Assembly (NCBI GenBank): GCA_026874595.1
Contig: CM049310.1
Span: forward strand, 80,221,056 to 80,285,055
Direction of reading: 5' to 3'
From: Sipunculus nudus
Lineage: Eukaryota > Annelida > Sipuncula > Golfingiida > Sipunculidae
DNA length: 64,000 nt
The notes under the pieces were generated by a model. That model saw nothing but the letters and a program-made list of their open reading frames with translations, was not told where the DNA came from and made no database searches. Both the position numbers and the translations under genes were made by a program. Position 1 is the first letter of the stretch. Each line of letters opens with the position of its first letter. Shown here piece after piece: positions 45,902 to 57,689 of the stretch.

Positions 45902-47120
45902 TGAAGCAGTCAATATAATTGATAACAAATTCCTATTTAGGATCAGACCAAGAAATGAACATATCCATGACGATATATTGAGCTCGATTCATAAAACACT
46001 TGGAAATTGACTGGGTTGTGAATGCAATCTGCAGGTATTGCAAGTTATATTGAACTGCTCGCTGTTAGCCAAAATGGAATATTCCATTTTCCTTAATGAT
46101 ATAACGTTTTAAAATGTTGATACGACTTTTACATATTAGCACTTATATCTAACAGCACTTAAGTGGAGAAGCTGCGGTAGGACCTACCACCAGTTCACGT
46201 CAGTACAGCATCGCTGTCAGCCCTGTACCAGCAGGGAGCTTTGCTGATAAGCATGGCCATGCAGGGCTAGCTGTGCTGCTTAATGTATTCTACATGATGA
46301 TAGAAACTTGCTTATTAATAAGCCCAATTTAAGAAACTCAACTACAAACATCTTCAGAATGACGGGATTCCTGTTTGTCAATGAAGGCCTAAAATTCAGC
46401 AAAATTATCAAGAACTTGTCAACTGACTGGTTACAAGTGTAACTGCCGAGTAAAATACTAATACTGTTTTACTAGAAGCTGCTGTGTCTGGCAGTTCTGC
46501 ATGCCATGTCACTTATTGGTTGCTTTAGGTCTATTGATTATCGTTTTTATTTGTTTTCTGATCCCATTTTTAAGATAAAGTTCTCGATCAATTTTTCAAC
46601 AGGCATTTTAAGACTTCAAATTAATATGAATATGATATATATAATGTAATATATTATGACATATATAATATATATCAGCTGTGTAAAAGTTTACTATTCA
46701 AGTAAAGTAGTAAACTTCTGATTAACCTAGCCCTGGAAATTGCCGGGAATGTGCCCCCTCCCGTCTCATGACTCCCTTTGTCTGTGTTGTCAGCCAGCTG
46801 TGTCTGTGCTAGCAGTCGACAGTCCTTTGAGTTTGAATGTAGGCCTCCTGTCTTAGATAGTTATGTGTTAGGGTGGTCAGCATAGGATTCATATCAGCTC
46901 AACAGAGCAATAGATAAACATTAGTTCTCCACATAAATTTATCATGACATACAGCTGTGAAGAGCAGCACCTTCTGTTCAAGCCCTTTTTTTGAGCATCG
47001 AGACTGGGATATTCGGCACTAATTGAAAGTTTTTCATCAGTCTGACATGTATTAGGCAAATAATAATAATAATAAAAGGTTAAGAACAGGTTATTTCACT
47101 CTTATTGTTGTTCCTTTTAC
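45902..47120. other. Downstream flank of the methyltransferase gene
   Basis: Probably the 3-prime UTR followed by intergenic DNA. CAGCATCGCTGTCAGCCCTG (46206 on) and neighbouring GC-rich words are single copy. No second gene recognised. Confidence 0.35.
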
Positions 47121-47134
47121 GGCTGTCAAACCTG

Positions 47135-47618
47135 GTTATTAAAGCATAAGTCAATTGATCGATTAAGTACAACATATAATAAGGCTCTGCGTCACTTTTG
47201 GCACTTACCATATAACTCGCACAAGAATATTGTACATGGATTGGCGGGCTCTCCGGCTCTGATAAATATAATCAGCTCACGCTTTATAAATTTATTTCTG
47301 AACATGCAGGATGTTGCAAATGACTTTGTAAATTTTCTGACAAAGAGAGCTCATTATACCTCAATTGGTGTACTTGGAGGCAACTTACGATATCTGGAAA
47401 TTCAGATGCACAACCATGGGATACAACGCGACATTAGAAATATAAAGATACTTAAGAGACAGTTAATGATGGTAACAACATCCATTAACTTAGTTTTACT
47501 GTCAGAATTGATAGAATGCAAAGATGGGATATGTACCTCGCATTTGACTTCCGATGAGGTTAAAACGCTAATTGATTTATTATCATCCGATTTTGTAATA
47601 GGTACCCTAACAGCATAG
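47135..47618 (+). pseudogene. LINE reverse transcriptase C-terminal fragment (CR1/L2-like)
   Basis: The frame reads TTYNKALRHFWHLPYNSHKN then GLAGSPALINIISSRFINLF, FLTKRAHYTSIGVLGGNLRY. This corresponds to the domain after the reverse transcriptase of CR1/L2-type LINEs: W-N-K-x-x-R-x-x-x-x-L-P-Y-x-T-H, then G-x-P-x-x-x-x-x-x-x-R-F, then a segment ending G-x-N-L. The 3-prime 125 codons are open, ending at a TAG (47616-47618). The upstream polymerase is missing, as in typical 5-prime truncated LINE copies. Confidence 0.6.
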
Positions 47619-47624
47619 CCTGGT

Positions 47625-48165
47625 GGGATTCAGTAGGGCCCCATGTGGGAACACATGGGCTTACGTGGGATATTGATGGGCCATAATTTGCCACATGGGC
47701 CCCAGAAGGAATTCATATGGGCACTCCCACGGGGTTTGCCCATGTTGACCCCATGCCCGCCCCATGTAAGAAAAACAACATTATATTTCTTACATGTGAG
47801 TGTTTAACAAATATGAAACTAATTTGCTGGTAACATATTTAAACATTCCACTAAAGATTCGTTAAACAAACAAAATTGAGAGCATTCAGAGACAATAGAT
47901 TTGTATATGAGGGTTCCACAAGGGTCCATCACATGGGCCCCACGTGGCGAAACCTGTCTGTTTCATTGGCAAGTTTCAGTGTCTATTAATTTTGCTAGCA
48001 TTGGCGTGGGAACCCATCACAGTGCTTGGTATGCTTTCAGTTTATTTGATATAATATTTTGATTCAACCTTTGTTTGTTTATATCTCCCACAGAACAGAA
48101 GAGGCAAATTTATAGTAGGCCTACAATATCAGGTGGGGCCCACAAGGCTCCCACATGGGTTTAAT
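47625..48165. repeat. CCCATGTGGGGCCC-type repeat cluster
   Basis: Words such as GGGCCCCATGTGGGAACACA, CACATGGGCCCCAGAAGG, CCACATGGG and CCCACGGGG occur repeatedly in both orientations at 47635-47770, 47905-47955 and 48130-48165. The same vocabulary forms an array at 54660-55110. Its palindromic character suggests a dispersed repeat rather than a gene. Confidence 0.6.
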
Positions 48166-48169
48166 TCCT

Positions 48170-50160
48170 TACACGGCTATAGCAATATAAACATTAACAT
48201 GAGTGACAAATTTACCCATTTTTGCAAAGTTCGAACATTTTTCACCATGTGCGTCTTGGATAAGTATCAGTGTTTTATTTATATTAATTACTGCCTGGAT
48301 ATGTTTGAGTTCATTTAGGTATCTTGTGGTGGATCTATAAATACTGATCTTATGTACCGAAGGACAAATTTAATTTATTTTCACATGCAAACATTGTACA
48401 ACTGAACTTGTGCCCATGTACTGCGGACAATGGATTGTCTGCTTGACGTACTAGACCGAAACCACATTTTGTGCTATTTGTCTGACAGACCATACAAGTT
48501 CAATTTCACATTTATTTATAGGCCCATCAGGGTCTTAATTAAGCTAAATGCACCCCATTTTCAACTTTCATTTTACTAACTTTAGCTAAATACTCCCCAT
48601 TTTCAACTTTCATATTACAATAAATTATGGAGTTGTCATTGAGCCCGCAAAATTCTCAAGTGGGCTGGCTACAAGCATATTGCTATAAATTCAACTAGCA
48701 AGCATTGAAGACAACATTGATGACATCCTTGAATAATGAATATTCCGGGCATTTTCTATATATTAAACATTTTTTCTAGTTGGATAATGGGAGAGTATCG
48801 GAGTTTTGCTAAGGTGAAAGACTATCATGTTTACACACATAACATATAGATGTAGTTTGATGATGGATTTGTTGTACTTCTCAGAGCACTAGAGTTTAAA
48901 TTCACCTGAAAGTACTAATTAGGGCTCATGCGTGTCCTTGCCAGGATTAAATGCTTCAGTTGCTTTCTTGATTTGTAGGACAAATTAAAGTCTACAGAGT
49001 ACCGCAGTAGTAAACTTAATCTTTAGAATAAATCGCACCGGCTTTTAGTATCCAAAGGTCCTTTTAATGTGGTAAAACTCTTGACCTAGATATTTTAGTT
49101 AAGATAAAAAATGTAAACTATGGGATGACAAGTATAAACTGCCATCTTTCAAATGTGACTTAACTACTTTATTAAATATAGGATTCTCTTACAGTCCACA
49201 TAGAACACATGTTACAAAAACACTAGCAATCCCATTAAACTTTAATAAAGTCACAAGGGTCATCGACTTTTGTTTAGACAAAAAGCAACTGTGACGAAAT
49301 TTGAAGTAAGGGAACAAATATGTACATATACAGGGTTTCCACATAGGATCAGCTTATGTGCATGATTAAAATTTCATGGACAATTTGTATTTTGTTAAAC
49401 TCATTAATCTCTAGTGTTCACTTGTGATACACTAGTGGTATTTTGAAAGATAAAAAAAAGTCGATTATTTTATGTTCCATCTATTTCATCGTAAACATGC
49501 TCTATAAGATTATACCTTAATATTAGTAAATTAAGTTAAAATTTCTACATCCCCCTGTTATTCTAAGCAATGGTCGGGCTTTTAACATTTATCGATTGTG
49601 CAAGTTTAAGTTTTAATTCTATCCGTTGTTTTGTACCCCGTCTTCTTAATTAAGGGTATTTTACTGGGATGATATAACTTATTACTGAATGTGTGTATAC
49701 ATAACCATTTATGATCGATTATGCATACATGTACCCGATTTAATAGATTATAAAAGAAAACAAACAATCATTGATATAATCGATTAATTGGCGCATCACC
49801 TGATGTTATGTATATTATCCCATATACCAGATTATCTAGGAAATGCTCTTCCATATCATATTTTATTCCATCAAATAAATTGGGGTCCCAAGTGGAATAC
49901 TACAATTTTAGCCAGTGGAAAGTATAAATCATATTGTTTATTTGAAAATTTTAATGTTGACAGCTGGGCCTCCTGCATGAAAATAATGCTCTTGTTTAGA
50001 GTGATATTATATATATAATCATGACCATTCAGCGAGCATTTACTTGGTCAATATTAAAGTATAATCCTATACAGCCGATTCCACCTTTATAAAGAAGATA
50101 CATAAATTTAAAAATATTCAACCGATTATCAATAATGGGTTTAAGCCGAATTCCTTTAAC
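48170..50160. other. AT-rich spacer
   Basis: CTAAATNCNCCCCATTTTCAA occurs twice near 48544 and 48592. The frame at 49788-50018 (containing N-W-G-P-K-W and Y-C-L-F-E) is unassigned and lacks coding bias. No RNA gene found. Confidence 0.35.
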
Positions 50161-50164
50161 TAGT

Positions 50165-50166
<2 letters not shown>

Positions 50167-50217
<51 letters not shown>
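50167..50217. repeat. (AT)n microsatellite
   Basis: About 25 AT units. Confidence 0.97.
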
Positions 50218-50219
<2 letters not shown>

Positions 50220-50427
50220 TTATCCCTATATATTTATCCCCTATATATATATCCCTTTTACTGGCATATATATATTTATTTATTTATCCCATATATATAT
50301 ACATATATATATATATCCCGTATAAATATTTATCCAATATATCATATATATGTCATATATATATTTCATTTATATATATTTATATATTTATCATATATAT
50401 ATATTTATCATATATATTTACATATTT

Positions 50428-50482
<55 letters not shown>
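50218..50482. repeat. TATATATTTATCC/TATCATATATAT array
   Basis: A continuous low-complexity tract of ATATATATTTATCCC and TTATCATATATAT variants ending in about 25 AT units (50430-50482). The long frame through it is a simple-sequence artefact. Confidence 0.95.
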
Positions 50483-50484
<2 letters not shown>

Positions 50485-51450
50485 CATTCCTGATCTGTAC
50501 TATTAGGCCAGTTCTAAGGCTGCATCATCTGGGTATTATGTTATACCAGATGCTGTTACAGACCAGATTGCCAGCCAGCGGAACAACAAAGAAAGGTTAT
50601 GTGGGGGTCAGTGGGGCATTTATCTACAAAGGGAAGTTCAAGCAGATTTTGACAAAATTTTTGTGTGTGAAGATGGTCCAGTTCATTCTGACAGCTCGAT
50701 TTTGCCGAACCACCAGTATATGGTAAGTAGTACATGAATTATATGTTCATATGTACAGTTAACATATAAGGATAAAACTGTTCATTATTCAGAGTATCCC
50801 ACTTGAAAATATTTATTTTTCTTCATAAAACACATTCTGACCCAGCCATACAAGATGATATGTAAACAAGGATCAGCTGGCTGCTTCTAGCTGTGTTATT
50901 TGTTCTAGCTGTATATGTTCTAGCTGTGTTACTAGCTCATGCTCTGTTCAGGGCAACAGTTTATGTCAGGTTATAGCGAATCAACATATGACAATTTTGA
51001 TATACCAACATGGCAATAAATATGGAATAACATATATCACTGAAACAATTTAGGGTTGATTAATGTATAAGTCTGGGCAATGTACAGTCCTGACCCTAGC
51101 AATACAAGACCATGCATGCCGGGGCGTCAATACGGGGGGGGGGGGGGGGTGAGGGTATACCCCCGTTTTTGAGCAAGGGGAGATGGTCAATGTATCATCT
51201 CTCCTTCCTGATATTCAGAGAATAATATTTATACATTGAAATGAAATATGTAAATAATAATGTCTAAAGACCTTTGTTCCATTTCTGAGTTTATTATGAA
51301 ATACATTGTATTATATATTATGTATTATAACCTAGTTTTAATTAACATATACTTGGAAAAACCTGGATTTGAATAAACATACACTGGAAACATATTACTT
51401 TATTTAAAAAACCCTTAAACTTAACTGTATTTGAAATATGTTATAGAGAC
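50483..51450. other. Spacer with G run
   Basis: CGTCAATACGGGGGGGGGGG near 51126 resembles the interior of hAT-like G-rich MITEs. The frame at 50538-50726 is unassigned. Confidence 0.35.
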
Positions 51451-51451
51451 C

Positions 51452-51452
<1 letters not shown>

Positions 51453-51507
<55 letters not shown>

Positions 51508-51627
51508 AGTGGTATAGCCGTGTTAGTCTGTAGTTGAAGCGAAAATTACGATAAACAGTGATGCCTTTTAGATAGACTGTGTGTTAATAAACTAGTAAGT
51601 CTATTACTGTTTATCTTAACTTTCGCA

Positions 51628-51660
<33 letters not shown>
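51453..51660. repeat. Two (AT)n tracts around a 110-bp inverted pair
   Basis: AT tracts at 51453-51503 and 51637-51658. Between them GCGAAAATTACGATAAACAG (51539 on) pairs with CTGTTTATCTTAACTTTCGC (51607-51626), leaving a loop of about 50 bases. The structure looks like a small foldback element with AT-tract flanks. Confidence 0.65.
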
Positions 51661-51669
<9 letters not shown>

Positions 51670-51753
51670 TTATTTAAAGTTTAATATTTACGATGAATTC
51701 GAGAACAAATACATATACACTCGATTTTTGATATCTACATTTATACCAAAGTA

Positions 51754-51960
51754 TTATTCTCTTAAAGAAAACTCATTTGTAGATGTCTCCTGGGCATCAA
51801 TGCTGTGAAGCCCTATTGAGATGAAGGCAAAGTGTGAAATGAATGTGAAGAAAAACATCAGAATAATGAAGCCGCTCATGAAGAAAGAGGAGAACACCAG
51901 CATAACATAAAAGAGCATCAAGAATTCCCGGGTAAGCTGTCTAGTGGTTAACATATTGTG
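51754..51960 (-). CDS. Possible terminal exon of an unknown membrane protein (minus strand)
   Basis: The minus frame ends R-E-F-L-M-L-F-Y-V-M-L-V-F-S-S-F-F-M-S-G, then a second hydrophobic run with F-I-S-H-F-A-F-I-S-I-G-L, then H-S-I-D-A-Q-E-T and a stop at about 51754. Codons are varied and GC-richer (CTG, GTG, TTC, AGC, GGC, GCC, CAG), unlike nearby AT-rich DNA. A candidate acceptor CCACTAGACAG lies near 51940. It would encode two membrane helices and a short tail. No upstream exon was found and the family is unknown; it could be chance. Confidence 0.25.
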   Translation of the reverse strand, partial: HNMLTTRQLTREFLMLFYVMLVFSSFFMSGFIILMFFFTFISHFAFISIGLHSIDAQETSTNEFSLRE

Positions 51961-51979
51961 TATATGTAACGTAACCATA

Positions 51980-52684
51980 AATTATTTTGATTATGGCAGG
52001 TGATGAATAGGTTAACTGTTTAGTATTAATCTTGTGTGAAGAATTCACAAAAGGATTTTTGCAGAGGACCACATGATTTTACATATGTTGAGTGATCATG
52101 TTTAGTGACAAAGAAAATGATATAATGACATAAATAATAAATATGTGGAAGCGATCATTCCCAGTGATGCTGGTGCATGTCTTAATATTAAATTTGTACA
52201 ATAAATGTATATTAACCATATGTTTATAGAAGAAGTTATAAGAGATTAATTTACAAATATTACAACTTTTTTACAGTTAAAAAGTATATAACGTTAAAGT
52301 TAAGTTTAAGTTGACCTATATATCATGCATGCAACAGTTATGATTTCTATTGCAAACAAACATATTATAATGGACATTAATCACTATATTAATGACTGTA
52401 TTTCATGTAAATTTATCTAAATTGCTAGCTTACAAATGAATTAGAAAAACAAATATATATGAACATCAGTCCCTTTTTTTAAATTGTTTAGCAATGGTGT
52501 TTTCAGTGAATGTCGGACTAACACTCTTTTTCTTTCAAAAATTACAATACAGTGTCTACATTTAATTCCGGGTCCATATAGGATATTTGATAACACCTGT
52601 TCCTTTTTTTAAATTTTTTGGTGACAATTAACCATGGTACCCTGTATTTTATTTTAATTTAGAGCTAAAGCTTACTTATAAGGA
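51980..52684. other. AT-rich spacer
   Basis: No gene or repeat family recognised. Confidence 0.4.
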
Positions 52685-52846
52685 GTGAACCAAGTAGAAA
52701 GACAATATCGAGAGGATTATTTCTTTCAACACCGCAACAATCGGTCCCCAACAACACCATATACGGCGAACCTGAAGCCTGTTGTGACACCGACCAAGAA
52801 AGTGGCAGTCTCTACCTTATAACCCCTGGTAGTCGTCAGAGATAAG
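52685..52846 (+). CDS. Possible 3-prime exon of unknown protein
   Basis: A 50-codon open stretch reads RSEPSRKTISRGLFLSTPQQ, then SVPNNTIYGEPEACC and ESGSLYLITPGSRQR before TAA. Codon use is balanced and the composition is richer in GC than the surroundings. A pyrimidine tract and AG (TTTTATTTTAATTTAG, then CTAAAG) lie just upstream, the second giving an open frame. It shows no domain I recognise and no partner exon. It could belong to a gene on this strand, or be chance. Confidence 0.22.
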
Positions 52847-52849
52847 AAT

Positions 52850-53330
52850 TTAGCTGTAGAATTGCATGAGGGCCCTAAACTCTCCAACACAGAGTTCATA
52901 CGCTATGACAAATCTTTACAAAAAAGACATAAAATTTAAAGTGATAAATATTTAAAGCTAGCTATTCGCCTGCTTAACTGTAGATTACACGTAATGACTG
53001 ATTAACTCAGGCATTTCAAGAAATGACTTAAATTTTCAGGCATTCTATGTAATGACTGGTTTTATGGCTCAGTCATTACACGGAAGGCCTGATTTCTATT
53101 TCCATGGTATGTATGTAACTGCTGGATGACAACACACACTGTTGGCTGAAAATCAGTTTGTTTTATTTTTTTGCTGCTGTAACAATGATTAATGCACTAA
53201 AACAAAGCTGTTTTGTAGGAGCACCTATGAGAACTAAATTTCAAGTACTACTAATGTAATGCAATGAGTACTTATAGTCGGTCAGTTCACGCTAGTTGTC
53301 ATTATATAAAAGGCCCCTTCTTTTCACAAA
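52850..53330. other. Spacer with a duplicated phrase
   Basis: TGTAATGACTG(A/G)TT recurs near 52992, 53049 and the related CAGTCATTACA near 53070, forming short direct and inverted repeats about 55 bases apart. No gene. Confidence 0.4.
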
Positions 53331-53334
53331 ACAA

Positions 53335-53803
53335 CATACTTCAGCTTTCACAAATTTACAGGAATAGTTTGTACATTTGAGGGCTCCAGACCTATTGAAT
53401 TACAGAACTGTTCCAGGAAATCCAATATGGCTGCCACAGCCCGATCGCTGATTTTCTTTTGCACGCGATAACTCAACAACAACCTACTGCAGCTTTCCCA
53501 ATTTCACAGACATCATTGTTGCCTATGAGGGCTCCAGAACTATTGAATTACAGACTTGCTCAAAATCAAATATGGCTATCAGACTACATTCGGTGATTTT
53601 CTAATGCACACATTATTTCAGACATATCTTATTTAATATCATTTGATCCAGTAGGATTTTTTCCCCTCATGCATATGGAAAAAAACCTGTTTCTGTTTGT
53701 CATATTTTCCAAATTTTTCTTTAATTTTTCACACATACGTAAACTTGTCCAGCACTAGCAGAAACGGGGGGCCCTCTGAGGATCATTGTCTGACCACATC
53801 TAG
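53335..53803 (+). mobile_element. Element D: small CTAG|TT-ended repeat with two tandem units
   Basis: Two units about 148 bp apart share CAGCTTTC(A/C)CAAATTT, GAGGGCTCCAGA(A/C)CTATTG, AATTACAGA and AAATATGGCT. The right edge reads GACCACATCTAG followed by TTTTTT, the same ACATCTAG|TT terminus as family A but in plus orientation. A left boundary could not be fixed. Classification as a Helentron-like element rests on the terminus and the tandem core only. Confidence 0.45.
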
Positions 53804-54650
53804 TTTTTTGTTTAATTTCAAAATCTATGAGGATGTGTGTGATCTATTCCACTATGCCTATAAATATATAAATCAATACATTGTTTCAAAATACAACGTG
53901 AACTCTGTCACTTTTTAATAAAAAAAGGTTATGAAGAGGTCTTAAAATTTCTGAACAATGTGAAGTACATGGACAATGCCACCACACAGAGAATATATAG
54001 TCCTTATATTATTATTCATGCAATTGTAATATTTGAATTATTTCAATTATACATATGTTAATGATTATATAATCTCTTAATATCTTGATTCCTCTGAATA
54101 CCAAGGGCTGAATGTGGCTGGTTTATATAAATTAGTCTAATTTGGTAACGGTTACTTGATTATTTTATTGCTTGACTGTAATTTGCAGGAATTTAAATCA
54201 AAGTTTTAAGCTTTGATAATACAACCAGATACTTCTATCTTGTTATTTCAGGTGCAGTTTGTATGATTGACCATACATGATGGATAACGCAGAGCAACAT
54301 TAACGATCTATTACAAATGTGACTGATGAACTCAAGGGACAGAAAAACAAAGTAAAAATTTGACAGTATGATAAATAAATATAATTATCTCTGATATATT
54401 GGTTTGTTGTTGTTATAATTTCATTTTAATATGAGGTCATCAAAAGACCAACTTAAGAATCAGAAACAAGGAACTTGACCGTCCTGTAACTGACACGCGG
54501 TTAACTTGTGAAATAAATGTGAATCAATTAGATTTGTTTCATGTTCACATCAAAGTTTAACACATTTTTACAAAAAAATTATTTTTACATGGTAACCATC
54601 ATCATTGTGTTAGCCACACCATGAAAATGATAAGAGGCTCAAAGAAGAGA
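53804..54650. other. AT-rich spacer
   Basis: No gene or repeat family recognised. Confidence 0.4.
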
Positions 54651-54654
54651 GTGG

Positions 54655-55110
54655 GTACAACAAGGACATGTGGAACCTATATGTGAGAGGAAATCAGTAC
54701 AGTAGGGGCCCACTAGGAGACCATGTGTGAGAGGTGGTCAGAACAGAAGGGGCCCATGTGGAGCCCATGTGTGACAGAAAGTCAGTAGAGAAGGGGCCCA
54801 TGTGGAGCCCTTGTGTGAGATGGGTCAGTACCGATGGGTCCCATGTGGGACCCACATGTGAGAATGAAAATATTTCCTTAGTCCAAGAGGGCCCCGTGTG
54901 GGGCCCATGTGTAAAAAGGAAGGCATTGTCAGTACCAGAGGAGCCCATGTGGGGCCCATGCCATGCCCATGTGTCAGCCCATGTGCTACCCTTGTGGGAT
55001 CCCATTAGGGCAATGGGTGCAATTTTCATGGGATCCCATGTGGCTTGCCATGTCTAGCCCACTGGGCTAGCCCATGACAACCACATATGGGGCCCATTGG
55101 GGGCTGCTGT
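54655..55110. repeat. GGGCCCATGTGGAGCCCATGTG tandem array, unit near 57 bp
   Basis: Successive units carry AGGGGCCCATGTGGAGCCCA-like blocks followed by TGTGAGAG..GTCAGTA, with starts near 54670, 54718, 54775, 54829 and further decayed copies to 55110. Related words appear at 47625-48165. Both strands have long frames rich in G, P, H, M and W through it, which are products of the repeat. Confidence 0.75.
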
Positions 55111-55220
55111 CTGGGTATGGACTGAACTTTCATTTTTCCTTCCTTCTTTCTGTATATCTTTCATTTATTTCATATTTCTTTTCATTGCATACAATGTACT
55201 GTACTTCCTTGTACGAATAA

Positions 55221-55280
<60 letters not shown>
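55221..55280. repeat. (AT)n microsatellite
   Basis: About 30 AT units, immediately left of MITE P copy 3. Confidence 0.97.
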
Positions 55281-55283
<3 letters not shown>

Positions 55284-55545
55284 AGGTATGGTTCTCAGGC
55301 ACCGCCCGCGTCAATTTTAACCCCCCGCATCAAATTTTTGTTTATCTGTCAAGAAGATTAAATAGTAAAATTTATGTAGTGCTTTTACCTGTTTAGCAGA
55401 AAAAACTTTTTATTTCATCATGTGACATTTTATCGTAACATACTAAAAAAGGTCAAAAATAAAATACTACCCGCCCCCACAGATTTCTGAAAAAAAGTGC
55501 CTGAGAACAATATCCTTTTTTTTATTTTGGCATTATCATGTGAAT
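55281..55545. mobile_element. MITE family P, copy 3, inverted relative to copies 1 and 2
   Basis: Left end AAGGTATGGTTCTCAGGCAC then CGCCCGCGTCAATTTTAACC; right end AAGTGCCTGAGAACAATATC then CTTTTTTT and TTTTGGCA. Interior words (TTACCTGTTTAGCA, AAATAAAATACTACCCGCC) match the complement of copies 1 and 2. The (AT)n tract replaces the expected left outer GGCC end. Confidence 0.8.
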
Positions 55546-56925
55546 CAGCCATACTTCTGAAGACGCACATGCCGGGGTGAATCTCTACTGACTGACCTAC
55601 ATGGAGTTATTTCTCCCGTATAGCCAGAACATGATACTGCAGATGGCACACATGTGGATGGGGGTAAAGTCGTAAAGATAACAGGGAGCTCAATGGGGTG
55701 TCAGTGACCCGGACTAATGTGATAACTGCCTTCTGTCTTTGTGTGCGACAACTAGCCTGCCACATAAAAATCAGTATCACCTCACTTACTATACACGAAG
55801 GATGAACTGAGACTACAGTGAAATGTGTAAACATCTTGATTGTTATCTTGTTTCTAACTCTTACTTTTTAATGTATTGATTTTCATTACATCCCCAATGT
55901 GTGTAGTCGGTGAAAAAAGCTCTGTGAACTTATGTTGTACCTTTTGAACATAGAAAACCGCCATTAAATAAAACTTATCTTTATCACGTGGCACTAAACG
56001 AACGTTAGAGCCTTCGGCTTATTCCTGAGAAAAACGTAAATCCCGCTATCAGTTTGTTTAAAGATTTATTCGCAGACAGCTTTCAGAAACATCCCAGTAA
56101 ACCCCAATTAGATTAATATGGCCTACATTTATTTTTTTCTTGAAATAATATGTCTGTCTGGATAAACCAAAAGGACTAAATTTTATATACATAAGACTGC
56201 TTTGTAAAGGTCCTATATACATCTCGGAAGCAATTCCTCCTTGTGAATTAACGTATTCGTAAATGTTTCCTCGGTAAAGGAGTATACTATTCATATCAAA
56301 ATCAACGTATTCTTTATATTTACCACATTTTTCAAAGCAGACAACCGAATGATATTCTCCTTCTTGACATATTAACGAAATGCCCTAATAGTATATGAAA
56401 TATTGAATTCTTTATATACACTGTAAGTGAAAAAGAGGAAAAACAGATTATTGATATGACAGTTTAATATGTAATATGTTCATGACTGGACTAGCGACCC
56501 ATTTTATAAGTATACTTTATATTATTTTGTTTTTGTACACCAATATATTGGTAATCTGTATTACGGCAGATATTTGCATTCAGAAACATATTTACAAGAT
56601 TATTAGTAGGAACACATTTCCCTGGTCTATGTATGTATAAAACAATTATGTTACAAGTAATATATGTATGATTTATTACACACGCTTACATAGTCAGCCT
56701 TATGCTTTTCTATATGCACAACGGTTATTTAAACAAGTAACGTGCAAGCTAAGTACAGAATGTAGATATATTTGTGCGTGTTATGACAAACATCATTTCA
56801 AAGAAAACAAGGCTACCCACTTCATGTTGAGCCAGTGGCTATAGCAGCGCGGTATCGAGTGTACGCTAAAAGAACCAAGGTTAAATGACTACTAGGTTAT
56901 ACAGTGTTCACTCTCATGAAACATC
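55546..56925. other. Spacer upstream of the methyltransferase-like exon
   Basis: No other coding exon recognised. Frames at 55607-55834 and 56058-56294 (minus) lack domains or splice context. Confidence 0.35.
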
Positions 56926-57071
56926 ATGCAAAATTCAAGAGACTACAAATTAACTCAGCAATATGAGAACATCTTTCACACAAAAATGTACCTTGAAATA
57001 GCCGTTTTCGATCATCTGACACTAGAAACAGTGACAAAACCTGCAATTGAATTACTGCATATGGCTTTCAA
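56926..57071 (+). pseudogene. Second copy of methyltransferase exon 1, orphan or pseudogene
   Basis: The frame aligns with residues 1-48 of the gene at 41713: both share D/N-Y-K, Q-Y-E-N/D, F, K, Y-L-E, A-V-F, a spaced L and V, P-E/A and L-H-x-A-F, about 40 percent identity. The conserved F-D-P-K is altered to F-H-T-K. A GT at 57072 (GTATTT) could be a donor, but it gives phase 2 whereas the parent intron is phase 1, and no exon encoding the G-S-G-P motif was seen in the remaining 7 kb. It is probably an incomplete tandem duplicate; a gene continuing past the window is possible but needs a very long intron. Confidence 0.55.
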
Positions 57072-57685
57072 GTATTTACTCGATGGAATTATCAGCTCAT
57101 TTATATTACTCTTTTTTTCACAAATAAGCGGCGGACTTCATTTTAAACCAGTAAGAAAGATCCAGGTTAACTAAAAAAAATTAAGTTCATGTAAATACGA
57201 CCTATATTCTGCAAGCATTTGGCCCTATAACAAGCACTTGACGTCTGCATGTTACATGAAAAGTTCAGCAAGGTAGGCCTAACCGTGTCTTTAAAGTGAT
57301 ATTTCATGTTTAAATATGTCACTGAAGCCGGTTCAGATTCTTCAAAACATCATAAAACAGCTTCCAAATCTAAATATATTCGGAAAGCTTTATCCGTCGT
57401 TTAAAACAAATTGTGGAAACCTAGCTATCTAGCTGATTGTATTTTGAAATGTATGACACTTTATTTGATTTAAGACATCTATTTTCTTTCTTGCTACTAA
57501 ACTGCTGATCTTTGGTTTCAGCAACAGTTATAGATGACATATTTTAACTTGATATTTAGTTTTGACCTTGACCTAATTATCGATTATCGCCCACTACTGC
57601 CTATATTCGCCCAAGATCTCAAACATCTTTGATTTTCAAGAAATGACATTTGGACACAATTTTATTTACTAGATATGTACCTGAA
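57072..57685. other. Spacer
   Basis: Contains one TGACCTTGA (57563) next to GACCTAATTATCG. No exon recognised. Confidence 0.4.
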
Positions 57686-57689
57686 TTTT

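Noticed and set aside
50135-50506. 123-codon frame rich in I and Y
   Set aside because: It is a translation of (AT)n and TATTTATCC simple repeats.
54694-55057. Overlapping long frames on both strands with G-P-H-M-G-P-S-T repeats
   Set aside because: Both strands are open because the DNA repeat is palindromic; treated as a repeat, not a gene.
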